A DNA stretch of 64,000 bases from Castanea sativa. Taxonomy: Eukaryota > Streptophyta > Magnoliopsida > Fagales > Fagaceae. A program made the translations under genes and the position numbers. The stretch is from the NCBI RefSeq assembly GCF_040712315.1, contig NC_134013.1, positions 48,746,001-48,810,000 of the forward strand. Direction: 5' to 3'. Numbering within the stretch: the first letter of the stretch is position 1; each line of letters starts with the position of its first letter. The notes beneath the pieces were generated by a model. That model was not told where the DNA came from and searched no databases. It worked only from the letters and a program-made list of their open reading frames with translations. Below, one piece after another: positions 54,374 through 64,000 of the stretch.

Positions 54374-54493
54374 TAGGCGTGTGCATGGGTCGGGTTGGAT
54401 CTGGTTAAGGAGATTTTTCGATCCAACCCACAATTGTTGGTTTAAAAAAATCCAACCCAACCCACATGGTTTGGGTTGAACTCATGGTTTGGG

Positions 54494-54494
54494 A

Positions 54495-54536
<42 letters not shown>

Positions 54537-54560
54537 TATTATTATTATTATTATTATCAT
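54494..54560. repeat. (AAT)n(ATT)n palindromic microsatellite
   Basis: About 14 AAT units run directly into about 8 ATT units. This forms a large perfect palindrome that could extrude a hairpin. Confidence 0.9.
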
Positions 54561-54993
54561 CATCAAATTGAGCAAAAAAAAATATATATCTCACTTGCCA
54601 CCTGAGTTGATAAACAAAATATACATGAGCTAGCATTCCAACACAGTTATAAACAAAATATATCCAACTAAATTGATAAACAAAATATACATGAACTAGT
54701 ATCCCAACTCTATTATAAACAAATAAGAGTGGAGTGAGAGAGTGGGAGTCGGAGGCAGCAGAGAGAGAAATAAGTTTGTTAGGGTTTGCGAGGTAATTGA
54801 GTTTTATATAGGAAGAGTTGAATAGGGGGAAAAATTAAATAAAAAAATTATTAATTACATAATATAGTTTTAAATATATATAATTTAAAATTTAAATATA
54901 TAGGTGGGTCGGGTTGGGTTAGGTGGGTTGTGATTGTTACGACTCAAACCCAACCCAACCCAACCCACTATAAAAAAAATTTCATAACCCAAC

Positions 54994-56979
54994 TGTAGAC
55001 ACTCTTGAAAGATGATTGAAATGGCCATTTCAAATACTCAAAAATTATAGTTGCATTTCATGCATTAAATCATTCATGACATATTAAAAATGATCTTGAA
55101 ATTTTAACGGTCGTGAAGATATGCTCGATTCCCAAATAAGACCGTCGGATTGAAAGATATCATAAGATCAAGTTTTCATGGTTTACATGCATTTTGTGTG
55201 GGTGAAGCTGATCACGTGTGATTAATTGAAATTAATTCTGATTGGTCAACAATTAAAATTAATTGAATAATTTATGTGATTGGCTGTTGGTTTTTTATAA
55301 AAAATAAGCTTGGTTGCATAGGAAGAAAATGGATAACCAGATAACAAGGGTATTGTTGATAATTAAGTCTTTTTAAAATATTTATCTATTTTATAATTAT
55401 TATTTTAAGGACCTGATTATCAAAATAAAAGGGATTTATTTTGGAATACAAGTTGAAAATATGTCCAAGTGTAATTCCCAACTTAGAATACTCCTAAAAA
55501 AGAGTCCAAATTGAACCAAAAGAGAATATTGGGCTTGGCACTTGAGAGTGCCAATCAGCACTCTTGGAGTGCCGATTGGCACAGCTTTAAGGCCCGACCT
55601 AGAAATCATTAGATCAAGCCAAAGCACATCCAATTCGATTTTTTATGGATAAAAAATTGACCTAATTCGTATCTGATAAAACCTAGCTTAATTTATAAGC
55701 ACCAAACCTTTATAAATAAGGGATTAAAATCATAAATCAGGACCCTCTTTCTGACCTCTCTCTCTCTTCCCTTACATTAAAGAAATTCTGGAAGCTTTGC
55801 TTTTAGAATTTCTTTTCTGCTAAGTGGCCCTTACTTAGATCTTTAAAAATTCATTCCCATTGATCTCTAGGATAATTCTTTGCTTGTGGAATACGTTCAT
55901 GCAAGTAAGTTTCCATCTTTCTATCTCCATGAAATTAATTTAATTCTCCATGCTATTTATAACATGCTCTTTCTTTTATTTGTGTTAATTTTTCTTTCTA
56001 GTGATTACATGATGAATGTCTGTTTATGCATATGTGTTTTGTTCATATAATTATGTAAAGCATATAATTGAATTCTAGATTTGTTGCTTTATGTAGCTTA
56101 ATGTAAAACAAAGTCAAATCTGAATTTATTTTTTCAAAACCCCATGGTTTTCTTTAACTAAAAATCAGATCTGAATTTATTATTTCAATACTCCATAGTT
56201 TTCTTAAACCAAAAATCAGATCTAAATTTTATTCTTTCTTTACTTTGAAAGATCAGATCTGAATTGTATTCTAAAAATCCATTCCTTTCACTTTGAAAAA
56301 TCAGATCTGCAATTTGTTGTGAAAACCATTCTGTTTCTTAATTAAACAATCAGATTCAGGAGCTTTAGAAAAAAAAAAAAAATTCCCTGTTATTTAACAA
56401 AATCAGATCTGAATTTTTATCAAAAAAATTCATTCGGCTTAATTTGAACTTCTCTTAAAAATCCTTTTCCTACAAATAAAAATCAGTTGTGATTTCTTCT
56501 TGCTTAAATGCAACAGATCTAGGATTTTGCACATTAACCAGTGTTAGATCTAGGGATATTAACACAAAAATTTGCACGTCACTTTTTAATGGGTATTTAA
56601 AAGATCATTTAAAGTCTAGAAGATTAGGGGTGCCTAACACCTTCCCCATCTTGTAACCTAGCCCCTAAACATTAGAATCTTAGGTTGGTGGATTTAGTGT
56701 CTTATTTTATTTTGTGTAGTTTGTAACTAGGAAGCAAGGCCTTGTATTTCTTTACTAGATTGTAACTAGGAATCAAAGAAATGTAAAGTTCTTTCTACCA
56801 AGATGTAATTGTTTCCAATTAACGAGAATGTGAATTATTCAAGATATGTTGTAATTTGTATAGTTTTCTTCTTTTACTTATAAAATAAGTGGTGACTCCA
56901 TATGATCCTGAAAAGGGAAGGTGTCGATGCCTACACCCTTTTCTGAGAGTACCCATAGGTTCTACCCCGGTCTCTCACA
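54994..56979 (+). mobile_element. 1,986-bp solo LTR inside the hAT element
   Basis: Starts TGTAGACACTC and ends GGTCTCTCACA, flanked by CCAAC on each side (54989-54993 and 56980-56984). The insertion split the host hAT element's CCCAACCCAACCC tract. TATAAATA at about 55711 precedes a leader. Near the 3' end, GGGGTGCCTAACACCTTCC (56627) and AAGTGGTGACTCC are the same blocks seen in the minus-strand LTR at 29-34 kb, typical of large plant Ty3/gypsy LTRs. No internal genes remain. Confidence 0.92.
55711..55718 (+). promoter_or_regulatory. TATA box of solo LTR
   Basis: TATAAATA about 720 bases into the LTR. The position and the following leader suit an LTR promoter. Confidence 0.5.
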
Positions 56980-58053
56980 CCAACCCAACCCACCCACCCT
57001 TAAAAACTAACCCAACCCGGCGGGTTGGGTTGGGTCAGGTTCGTTTTGGCGGGTTTGTAGGTTGGTTGCACATCCCTAGCTACAATGACATATTCCATGA
57101 GTACACTGGTTTCCATCTCCTTTTAGTGTGTGTTTGGTCCACTTTAAGGAGCCAAAATGCACTTTTTCTAGTTGAAAAGCTATATCACTTGTTTGGTAAT
57201 GTATTGCAAATGCACTTTGTAAAAAAGTCTATTTTCCAAATACAAAAGAGACACAGGTTATCATGTGGCAACTAGAGAGCTACGATTGCAAAATACCGTA
57301 AGCGCATTATAAATATTACCGTTGGAAGGTTTAGCCATTTCCCAAATTGCTCACTGTTTTTTCTTAAAAACTCAATTTTAACCCCTTATTTTAAAAGATA
57401 GATTATGATATGTGAAATACAAGAACCAATTTTGAAACATTTGTTAAAAAATCTTTAGATTTATGCATGCTCTGTTTATTTACATGATCTGTGCATGCTC
57501 TATTTGTTCTTGCTATTTATATGATCTATGCATGCCCTAGACATTTATTTATTTGTCCAAAAACAAATATTACTCTTCTTCTAAAAATCTCAAAAATCTT
57601 CTTTTCTTTTCTCTTTTGGATACTGAAAAAATTGTGGGTATTTATTGATTTTAATTGTCACTTTTTTTTTTGTTTGGTTGCTGAGAGGAAAAGAAAATTG
57701 AAGATGTGGATGGGAAATAATTGAAGAATATTGTGTTGAATTGTTGCTTTTAGTATTATAATTGAAGATGTTCTGCTGAATTTTAAGACACATTGTTTGG
57801 TTCCTATCGTTATAGTGTGGAATGGGTGTGAATTAGTAGTTCTTTAATAATTTCAAGCTCACTTTTTCTTGGAAATTTCAGTCTTATTCTACTAATTCTA
57901 GATTAGTTAAACAATTCGTCTCTCAATGTTTTGAGCTTTTGTGTTTATTCCTTGTTTGAATGAGTGGTTTTGTGATATGACTTTCTGTGTTTTATATAAA
58001 TAAATGTTGGCTCTAACTTTCATAATGAGGAACAAATAATAAACTAAAATCTA

Positions 58054-58327
58054 GTGACCATTTGGATCCGGATGATAATTGTAGCGTTTTGCATTTTCTC
58101 CTTCTTCTTTTTTTCAATGTGCATGAACAGTAACCGGTACTGTTCATGCACGTTATTTCACTGTGCGGGAGATAAAGTTATTGTTCACGCACTGTTCTGG
58201 AACCCACAAGCATTTTATTTAGAAAAAAAATATTAAAAATAGGTCCTACAGCACTATTCACACATTTAAAAATTATTTTGCTACAGTGTTTTCAGTTTTC
58301 AACAATAAGTTCTATCCAAACGGACCC
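58054..58327. mobile_element. MITE with central 33-bp palindrome
   Basis: The ends GTGACCATTTGGATCC and the reverse complement of TATCCAAACGGACCCC pair. CTA flanks each side (58051-58053 and 58328-58330). Inside, GTGCATGAACAGTA / TACTGTTCATGCAC forms a near-perfect hairpin at 58119-58151. It sits in the upstream region of Harbinger copy 2. Confidence 0.8.
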
Positions 58328-59139
58328 CTAGTTAAATGTTTAGTTAGAATATACTCTATAAGAAAAATATGCTCATGAGTTGCATTAAATTTGGCTTCCT
58401 CCAACCTTGTATAAACAAGACTGTATTTGTCTGAAATATGTGATTCTTGAAATAATTGATAACCCTCTGCTTTCCTATGTGGTGTTCTTTTATTATGCAA
58501 ATATTAGTTCAAAAACTGATATAATCACATGCCAAGATCACTTATTGGTGTGGAAAAGAATGTTTAACAGTCTACATAATCTAAGATAGTTGAGTTGCTA
58601 CTCCTCTACTTTTGATACATTTACATATTAACATGTTTCAGTCATCAAATTTCACTAGCTTAGCAGAATATCTAAATGACCATGTGTATACCTGAATGGT
58701 CAGTGACAGTCCACTAGATTGCAATATTATGAATTCTTTTAGTTCAAAGTAACTAGACAAACATAAGAAAATTAATTTTAGTTCAAAGTAACTAGACAAA
58801 CATAAGAAAATTAAGTTAACTGATAGAGCATTTAGACTGTTTGAGACCTTTATTGAACATAAGCTTGCCAATTTTTTATTGCTTATTTCATTTCAACCTC
58901 TTAAAAAAAATATAACATTTGGCATGGATCTATGTTTTCAACCTTGACATTTATTTAACTGAGAAGGTAGAAAAATAAATCATACTAGACATGTAGACTT
59001 AGTTATGTGATTATCTAACTCATTGTAGATATGCTCTTTTCAGACTCTGTAAGCACTTTTATACTAAGTGTCTCCAATTGGAAATTTAGCACTTTTGTGT
59101 TTATTTTTTGCATTTCTTATGGTTGCTTAACTCCATTGA

Positions 59140-59950
59140 TGCCTAAAAGTAACACTTCCAACTCTAAAGCAAAAAAAAGAGTAAGAGCATTATGGAGCAA
59201 TCCAAGTTTCACAACTATATTTTGTGACCTTTGTGTGGAAGAGATTGAAGTTGGGAATAGAAAAAAAGGTGCTTCCTTCAGTCCTAATTGGAACAATTTG
59301 GTGACCAAATTCGATGATATGACTGATAAAAACTATGATAAGGATAAGTTAAAAAATAGGTGGGATACGTTAAAGACAGAATGGAAAGTGTGGGAAAAAT
59401 TGAAGGGTCATGACATAGGTTTAGGTTGGGATGCAGTAAAGGGAACAATTGATGCTAGTGATGATTGGTGGGACATGAAGTTAAAGGTGAGTTGTTCATA
59501 TTTTATTAATATGTAGTTAGTTGGAGATAATTATGTATATTGTTGTAATATGAGTGCAATGACAACCACATTTTGTAAGAAGTACTCAGCTTCAAAATTT
59601 CGAGAAAAAGGTATAGAGATTCTACAAAAACTTGATAGAATGTTTAGAAATGTTGCGTAAACTAGAGTAGCTGCACGGAGCCCTTCTTCAAATACGCTAC
59701 CTCTAATGATGCCATAGGAGGGTGTTGGTGATTCATCTAGTAGCTTCGAATTTAAGGATAATCAATGTGACATGAATATGGACATTAATAGTTTGCTGCA
59801 AGGCCATACTAGTCAATCACATAGTTCAAGACAAAAGTGAAATAATGAATCAATATCCTCCTCACAGAAGAAAAAGAAGAAGATAGGAGGAGTGCAAAAT
59901 TTGACGATTGTTTTAGTCAATTAATAATGTGTGTGAGAATAGCTCTTTAG
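59140..59950 (+). pseudogene. Harbinger Myb/SANT-like protein, copy 2
   Basis: 59140-59516 is open: SKAKKRVRALWSNPSFTTIF, FCDLCVEEIEVGNRKKGASF, NWNNLVTKFDDMTDKNYDK, LKNRWDTLKTEWKVWEKLKG and DASDDWWDMKLK, followed by a GT donor. It is clearly a paralogue of the domain at 45174-45515. After the intron, 59580-59950 shows related polar sequence with the KKKKKK-type basic stretch near 59868, but with stops. The open part is longer than in copy 1. A Met at 59031 extends the frame upstream but the added residues are not conserved. Confidence 0.85.
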
Positions 59951-60460
59951 CTACTTCTCAAGAGTCACCAAGTTCAATTAGTAATGTCATGGAGATTGTG
60001 TGAATAGTTCCTAGAGCGAAGGAAGACCTTAATTTTGTTATTCAAGCTTTCTATGTCTTAATGAAAAGGTCAAGTAGAGAGATGTTTCTAATGTTCAAGG
60101 AGCTAGAGTCACAGTTGTAATAGCTACAAGGAATGATTCTAAAACAAAAGAAGTGACCAACCTTATGTGCTATTATGTATTAGCTTAGGACTAATATTAG
60201 CTTTATGTTGTATTATCTTAGGACTAATATTAGCTTTATGTTGTATTAGCTATATTGTATTAACTTTAGACTAATTTATGTGATATTTAGTATTAGTTTT
60301 GGACTAATTTTATGTGATATTTGTATTAGTTATGTTGTATTAACTTTAGACTAATTTATGTATACTGTAAATATATTTGATATTTGTATTAAAGTGTTAT
60401 TGTTGCATTTTAAAAGCAATGGTTGGTTATTTGTTACTTTGTTGTATAGGCTGCACAAAT

Positions 60461-60760
60461 ATGGATGATTGTAATGGTAATCATGAGAATAGCTTTATGG
60501 AACTGTTAATGGAAGGGGATTATAGAAGGCATTGTAATGATGGTGATGACTTAAATAATGGTAATTAAAATGATGATGGCGACTTGAATGATGGTAATTA
60601 TAACGATGGTGACAATAATGATGATGGCAATGACAGTGACTATGATGGTGATAGTGATAGTGATTCTGATGATAATGATAGTAACAATGATTCTGATAAG
60701 GAGTTTTATTAGCTTGTGGCAGTTACATGTGAAGTGGCTATGACATATTTTAATAGGTAT
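60461..60760 (+). pseudogene. Harbinger transposase N-terminus, copy 2
   Basis: MDDCNGNHENSFMELLMEGD aligns with the start of the copy 1 transposase (MDDYNGTHESGYMELLMDGN). An Asp/Asn/Ser-rich tract with stops follows, then LVAVTCEVAMTYFNRY. Here the residue corresponding to the first stop of copy 1 is Tyr, showing that stop is a later mutation in copy 1. The next ~130 residues are missing, replaced by a TRIM-like insertion. Confidence 0.82.
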
Positions 60761-61255
60761 GTACTCAATTATGTTATATTAACTACTCATTTTTCTCATC
60801 ATTATTCAATGTGGGACTTCACTCACACATGTAACCCAACAATCTCCTCACGTGTGAGTCTTTGCCTCTCTGGCCTTTTCCAAGATCGTTTGTGTGGGCT
60901 TTATGAGCTTTCTTAGCGTAACATATCGTCCCCGCTCCAACTGCGAAAGGGACCCATCCCTACCCCATTTGCAAAAGGGCTCCAAGTATACACTCTCCAT
61001 TCTCGCTCCAACTGCAAATTGAATCTCGATAACCTTGCTACCTTTACCCCACACCACCATGGGCTTTGATACCACTTGTTGGGGAGATAATCACCTTGGG
61101 GAGCTTCCTTAAATAATTAATATATTATATAGAGAAACACCTTAACCAAAAAGGCCAAGCTCAAGGGGTATGTGCTCAATTATGTTAAATTAACTACTCA
61201 TTCTTCTCATCATTATTTAATGTGGGACTTCACTCACACGGGTAACCCATTTACA
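60757..61255 (-). mobile_element. TRIM-like small LTR retroelement
   Basis: On the minus strand an LTR of about 179 bp (61255-61077) ends TCTCCCCAACA. It is followed two bases later by a primer-binding site TGGTATCAAAGC (61074-61063), close to the initiator-tRNA-Met type. A second, truncated LTR lies at about 60842-60757, beginning TGTTGGGTTACATG. The LTR copies share GTGAGTGAAGTCCCACATT and AATGATGAGAA. About 220 bases of non-coding DNA lie between them. It sits within the Harbinger transposase gene. Confidence 0.75.
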
Positions 61256-61574
61256 AGACCATCCAATTTATTAGCCACATTTCCAAGTATGTGTTGTATT
61301 GTATATTTGAATAAGTGCTATTGCCTATAAGATAATACAATGCAATTGGAACTGAAAGCCATTTATGTTTTTATTCGGATTGCATCAGTGCAATTGATGG
61401 TACACATGTGGTAGTGGTTGTAATCATTGATAAGGCCATTCCATACTATGGAAGAAAGGGATATCCATCCCAAAATGTGATGGCTGCATGTGACTTTGAT
61501 ATGCTATTCACATTTGTTTTGATGGGAAGGTTCAGCACACGACACCTCCATTTTTCTTGATACCATTCATAAAC
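61254..61574 (+). pseudogene. Harbinger transposase catalytic core, copy 2
   Basis: The intronless-looking remains read QDHPIY, an intron, then DCISAIDGTHVVVVVIIDKA, IPYYGRKGYPSQNVMAACDF, DMLFTFVL and, after a shift, AHDTSIFLDTIHK. Asp 1 (IDGTH) and Asp 2 (AHD) are present. The catalytic Glu part is cut off by the gypsy insertion at 61575. The frame breaks around FVLMGRF. Confidence 0.85.
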
Positions 61575-62375
61575 TGATGAGAATCAACAAGCATTCAAGG
61601 ATCCATTGCATGTTCCAGTTGGGCCTATTACAAGAGCAAGATCCAAGAAGATCAAAGAAGCACTTAATGGGCTGATTCAAGAGATTTGGGCTGATTCTAA
61701 CGCAAGACATTCTAACCTTGGCCCAAAATAAGCTAAAAACGTAATAAATTTAATTCAAGCAATTTAGGGCTGATCTGGCTTAATTGCGAGTGATTTATGG
61801 CATGAATTAATGGCTGATTGACTTTCCAGCTCTATATCAGTTAACACAGATTTTTTCCTATTTTTGATCTGCTATTTTCATACCAAATCAACACTTATTT
61901 AGGGTTTTATTATTTAGTACGTTTTTTTTAGGTTTTTTACTTGTTTTTAGGTGCATTTAATGCTTTTTAGGTCAAATTTGATTCCTGATATGGTAAGGTA
62001 TCAATTAGGAGTTATTTTATAATATATTTTCTTGTCTGTCAAGTTTTATGGAGCCCTTAAATAGGGCCTGAAGTCTGTAAACGTTTTACATAATATTATT
62101 GAATAAAAATCAGAAAAGGTGAGGCTTTGCTCTTTTTTTGTTCTTCAAGAACTGTGAACTTATCAAGGATTCTTCCTTGTGGCGTTTAAATTTTATACCT
62201 TTGGTTCGTGATTCTTTATAATCATTGGGTCAAGGTCAACTTATACCTTTGGTTCGTATTTTGATTATAAACGTTGGGTCAGGGTTTCTATCATAAATCT
62301 GAATTTTAGCTTTCCTGGGTAAATATTCCAATATTTTTGTTGGGTCTCATAGCGTGTCGATTGAGGTTCGCATCA
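61575..62375 (+). mobile_element. Ty3/gypsy 5' LTR (801 bp)
   Basis: Starts TGATGAGAATC and ends GGTTCGCATCA, so the ends pair as TGATG/CATCA. The end lies two bases before a tRNA-Met primer-binding site. The first 150 bases carry an open frame typical of the C-terminus of gypsy polyproteins. A TTAAATAGGG promoter-like word lies near 62057. The TSD is probably TAAAC (61570-61574), but the other end is outside the window. Confidence 0.88.
61582..61731 (+). other. Pol C-terminal coding segment inside the LTR
   Basis: The frame NQQAFKDPLHVPVGPITRAR, SKKIKEALNGLIQEIWADS and so on ends at TAA (61729-61731). GPITRARSK followed by a K/E-rich tail is the usual C-terminus of gypsy integrase/pol in plants. 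Its presence in the LTR means that the pol ORF of the full element would run from the internal region into the 3' LTR. In this 5' LTR it has no upstream coding sequence and is not translated as pol. Confidence 0.8.
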
Positions 62376-62377
62376 TT

Positions 62378-62390
62378 TGGTATCAGAGCA
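62378..62390 (+). promoter_or_regulatory. Primer-binding site (initiator tRNA-Met)
   Basis: TGGTATCAGAGC, complementary to the 3' end of plant initiator tRNA-Met, starts two bases after the LTR end. It primes minus-strand cDNA synthesis. Confidence 0.93.
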
Positions 62391-62913
62391 CAGGTTCTAA
62401 AATCAGTTTCCTATCCCTTTATCTTTTGTTTCTTGTTATCATCCTATCTTGTTTCTTTTGTGTTTTTCATTCATCGTTCTTATTTTTATTTTTATTTTTT
62501 TTTGTTGAAGTGCACTAGGCTAAAATCGTGCACCCAGCTCCCCAAAAAAAAAAAAAAAAAGACATCAGAAAAGAATTAGAAAAAAAAAAAATTGTTTGCA
62601 GTTTCAATTTTCTCAGACCAGAATATCGTTTTCTTGTGTCCTCTTCCTTTGATTTGGTGTTACTGTCATATTTTCTTACCGTTGGTATTTGCTTAAACAT
62701 TACAAATTGAATTTCTTGATCAAGTTTATTAGTTTAATGCAGAACTGAAAAGAGGAAGCTACGAGTGGAAAAAGGCAAGAGAGTGTGAGACTAATCTAGG
62801 GAAAAAGCCAATTTAAGAGTGAAACACGAGTGGGAGTGACAAAATTTGAGTGCAAACACGTGAGGGAGTGTTGTGAGGAATTATTTCTAACAATTCTCTG
62901 TTGTTTTAAAAGT
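62391..62913 (+). other. Gypsy untranslated leader
   Basis: AT-rich leader with an A17 tract (62544-62560) and no conserved coding content. A Met at 62830 extends the gag frame upstream, but the added residues are Cys-rich and unlike gag, so the start at 62914 is preferred. Confidence 0.7.
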
Positions 62914-64000
62914 ATGTCTTCCAGGTGTGAAACATCAAATAGAGAAGGAGGGGAGGAGTCGTCCATCATTTTGCAGGCTATGCAACAACAATTTGAACGC
63001 ATGAACGTGGTGTTTAATGAGATTCAGGATCGGATGGATAGGCAGGACATTGTTATTGCTACTTTGCGTAAGGAGCGTCCCCAAAGAGGCCCTAATGCTA
63101 GAAGGCAAGAAAGGCGTGCGCACATGGATGATTCTGATGACTACCACGAGCATGAGTTTGAAGATGAAGAAGATCAAGCTTCATTGAACAATGAGGGCAG
63201 GTTTGTGCCAAGGGGAGAAAGGCGTGGCAGAGGTTTCCAAAGAGATCCAAGATGGCAAGATGGGACTGACAGGAACCTAGGAAACATACAAATGAAGATA
63301 CCAACATTCCAAGGGAAAAATGATCCAGAAGCATACTTGGAGTGGGAGAAGAAGGTGGAGTTAATCTTTGAGTGCCATAACTACTCCGAGGAGAAAAAGG
63401 TAAAACTCGCTGTCATTGAGTTTACTGACTATGCTATTATATGGTGGGATCAACTTGTGATAAATAGAAGGAGAAACCATGAGAGACCAATTGAGAGTTG
63501 GGAGGAAATGAAGGCCATCATGAGGAGGCGGTTTGTTCCTAATCATTACTATAGGGACTTGTATCAGAAATTACAGAGTCTTACTCAAGGCTATAGGAGT
63601 GTGGATGACTACCACAATGAGATGGAGATTGCCATGATTCGGGCAAATGTAGAGGAGGATAGAGAAGCTACCATGGCAAGGTTTCTAAATGGGCTGAATC
63701 GAGACATTGCCAACGTGGTGGAGTTACAGCACTACGTGGAGTTGGAGGACATGGTCCACATGGCAATATAGGTGGAACGACAGCTTAAAAGGACAGGAAC
63801 TCGATCATTTCAAAATTCGGGCTCTTCTACTTCATGGAGGTCAAATGAGAGGAAAGACAAAGTGGCTGTTTTCAAGTCCAAAGCTGAACCACCAAAAAGG
63901 AGAGATGAAGCTCCTAGTGTCAACAAAGGTAAAAATGAATCCCAGACTCGTAATCGTGATATTAAGTGTTTTCGTTGCTTGGGAGTAGGTCATATTGCTT
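62914..64000 (+). CDS. Ty3/gypsy gag polyprotein (runs off window; in-frame TAG)
   Basis: From ATG 62914 the frame encodes a coiled N-terminus ([33 protein letters not shown]), an acidic/basic linker, then the retrotransposon gag domain ([69 protein letters not shown]). A CCHC knuckle begins at [13 protein letters not shown] as the window ends. Gag forms the particle that packages the RNA. One TAG stop (63769-63771) interrupts HMAI*VERQLKR, where related gags have Gln; beyond it the frame stays open to the window end. It is either a recent nonsense mutation or a readthrough site; mutation is simpler. Confidence 0.9.

Larger units (their letters stand above)
54374..57078. mobile_element. hAT-type non-autonomous element with nested solo LTR
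   Basis: The left end TAGGCGTGTGCATGGG and the right end TGCACATCCCTA are terminal inverted repeats. The 8-bp duplication GCTACAAT lies on both sides (54366-54373 and 57079-57086), as expected for hAT. The body is rich in GGGTTGGG/CCCAACCC words. No transposase. Excluding the nested LTR it is about 710 bp. Confidence 0.92.
57126..61574 (+). mobile_element. Decayed PIF/Harbinger element, copy 2 (3' part displaced)
   Basis: Begins after TTTTA with GTGTGTGTTTGGTCC, matching the Myb-side terminal repeat of copy 1. It has the same gene order on the + strand: Myb-like gene (59150-59950), acidic transposase N-terminus (60461-60757), catalytic core (61254-61574). It is interrupted by a MITE, a TRIM-like element and finally the gypsy element at 61575, so its 3' end lies outside the window. 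Stops and deletions show it is dead. Confidence 0.85.

Noticed and set aside
1..64000. tRNA, rRNA or other structured RNA genes
   Set aside because: No tRNA-like cloverleaf or rRNA text was recognised apart from the tRNA-derived SINE head; covariance-model searches were not possible here.

Overview
This window is repeat-dominated nuclear DNA from a flowering plant, probably a woody eudicot (Fagales would fit, but that is inference). It is AT-rich, full of homopolymers and microsatellites, with GT-AG introns, plant-type transposon families, and fragments of plant genes. No complete, intact host gene is visible. Most of the DNA that can be named is transposable elements (TEs), and most boundaries below rest on target-site duplications (TSDs) read directly from the sequence.

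Layout. 1-12 kb: AT-rich intergenic DNA with local tandem duplications, a SINE with an 18-bp TSD and a MITE. 12,087-20,168: a complete CACTA element (CACTACAAAAAA ends, TSD ACC, CGCGG-rich subterminal repeats). It carries spliced-gene fragments of four unrelated host genes, all on the + strand: 26S proteasome subunit RPN5 (six exons), a GH35 beta-galactosidase, COP9 signalosome subunit CSN7 (two exons) and a calcineurin B-like protein. 20-28 kb: AT-rich intergenic DNA with non-autonomous elements and a 515-bp tandem duplication. 28-34 kb: diverged LTR sequence, one LTR (minus orientation) interrupted by a 2,358-bp solo LTR that contains a GCAGAA-core minisatellite. 34.6-40.2 kb: a full-length but dead L1-type LINE on the minus strand. 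42,016-47,776: a nearly complete PIF/Harbinger element (transposase plus Myb/SANT-like protein, minus strand, TSD TTA). 47,907-50,185: a non-autonomous Harbinger-type element split by a copia-type solo LTR.

51-64 kb is a deep insertion nest. A dead copia polyprotein remnant is split by older repeats, by a hAT element (TSD GCTACAAT) that itself holds a 1,986-bp solo LTR (TSD CCAAC), and by a second, decayed Harbinger copy on the + strand. That Harbinger copy is in turn broken by a MITE, a TRIM-like element, and the 5' end of a Ty3/gypsy element. The gypsy 5' LTR, PBS and gag run off the window edge.

How the parts relate. The two ORFs of the Harbinger element (Myb-like DNA-binding protein and DDE transposase) normally act together in transposition, and the LINE ORFs likewise, but each set here carries inactivating changes. 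The most notable object is the CACTA element. It is a gene-capturing (Pack-type) transposon whose captured exons keep splice sites in one orientation, so it could in principle make a chimeric transcript. The RPN5 part is frameshifted, so a full protein from it is unlikely.
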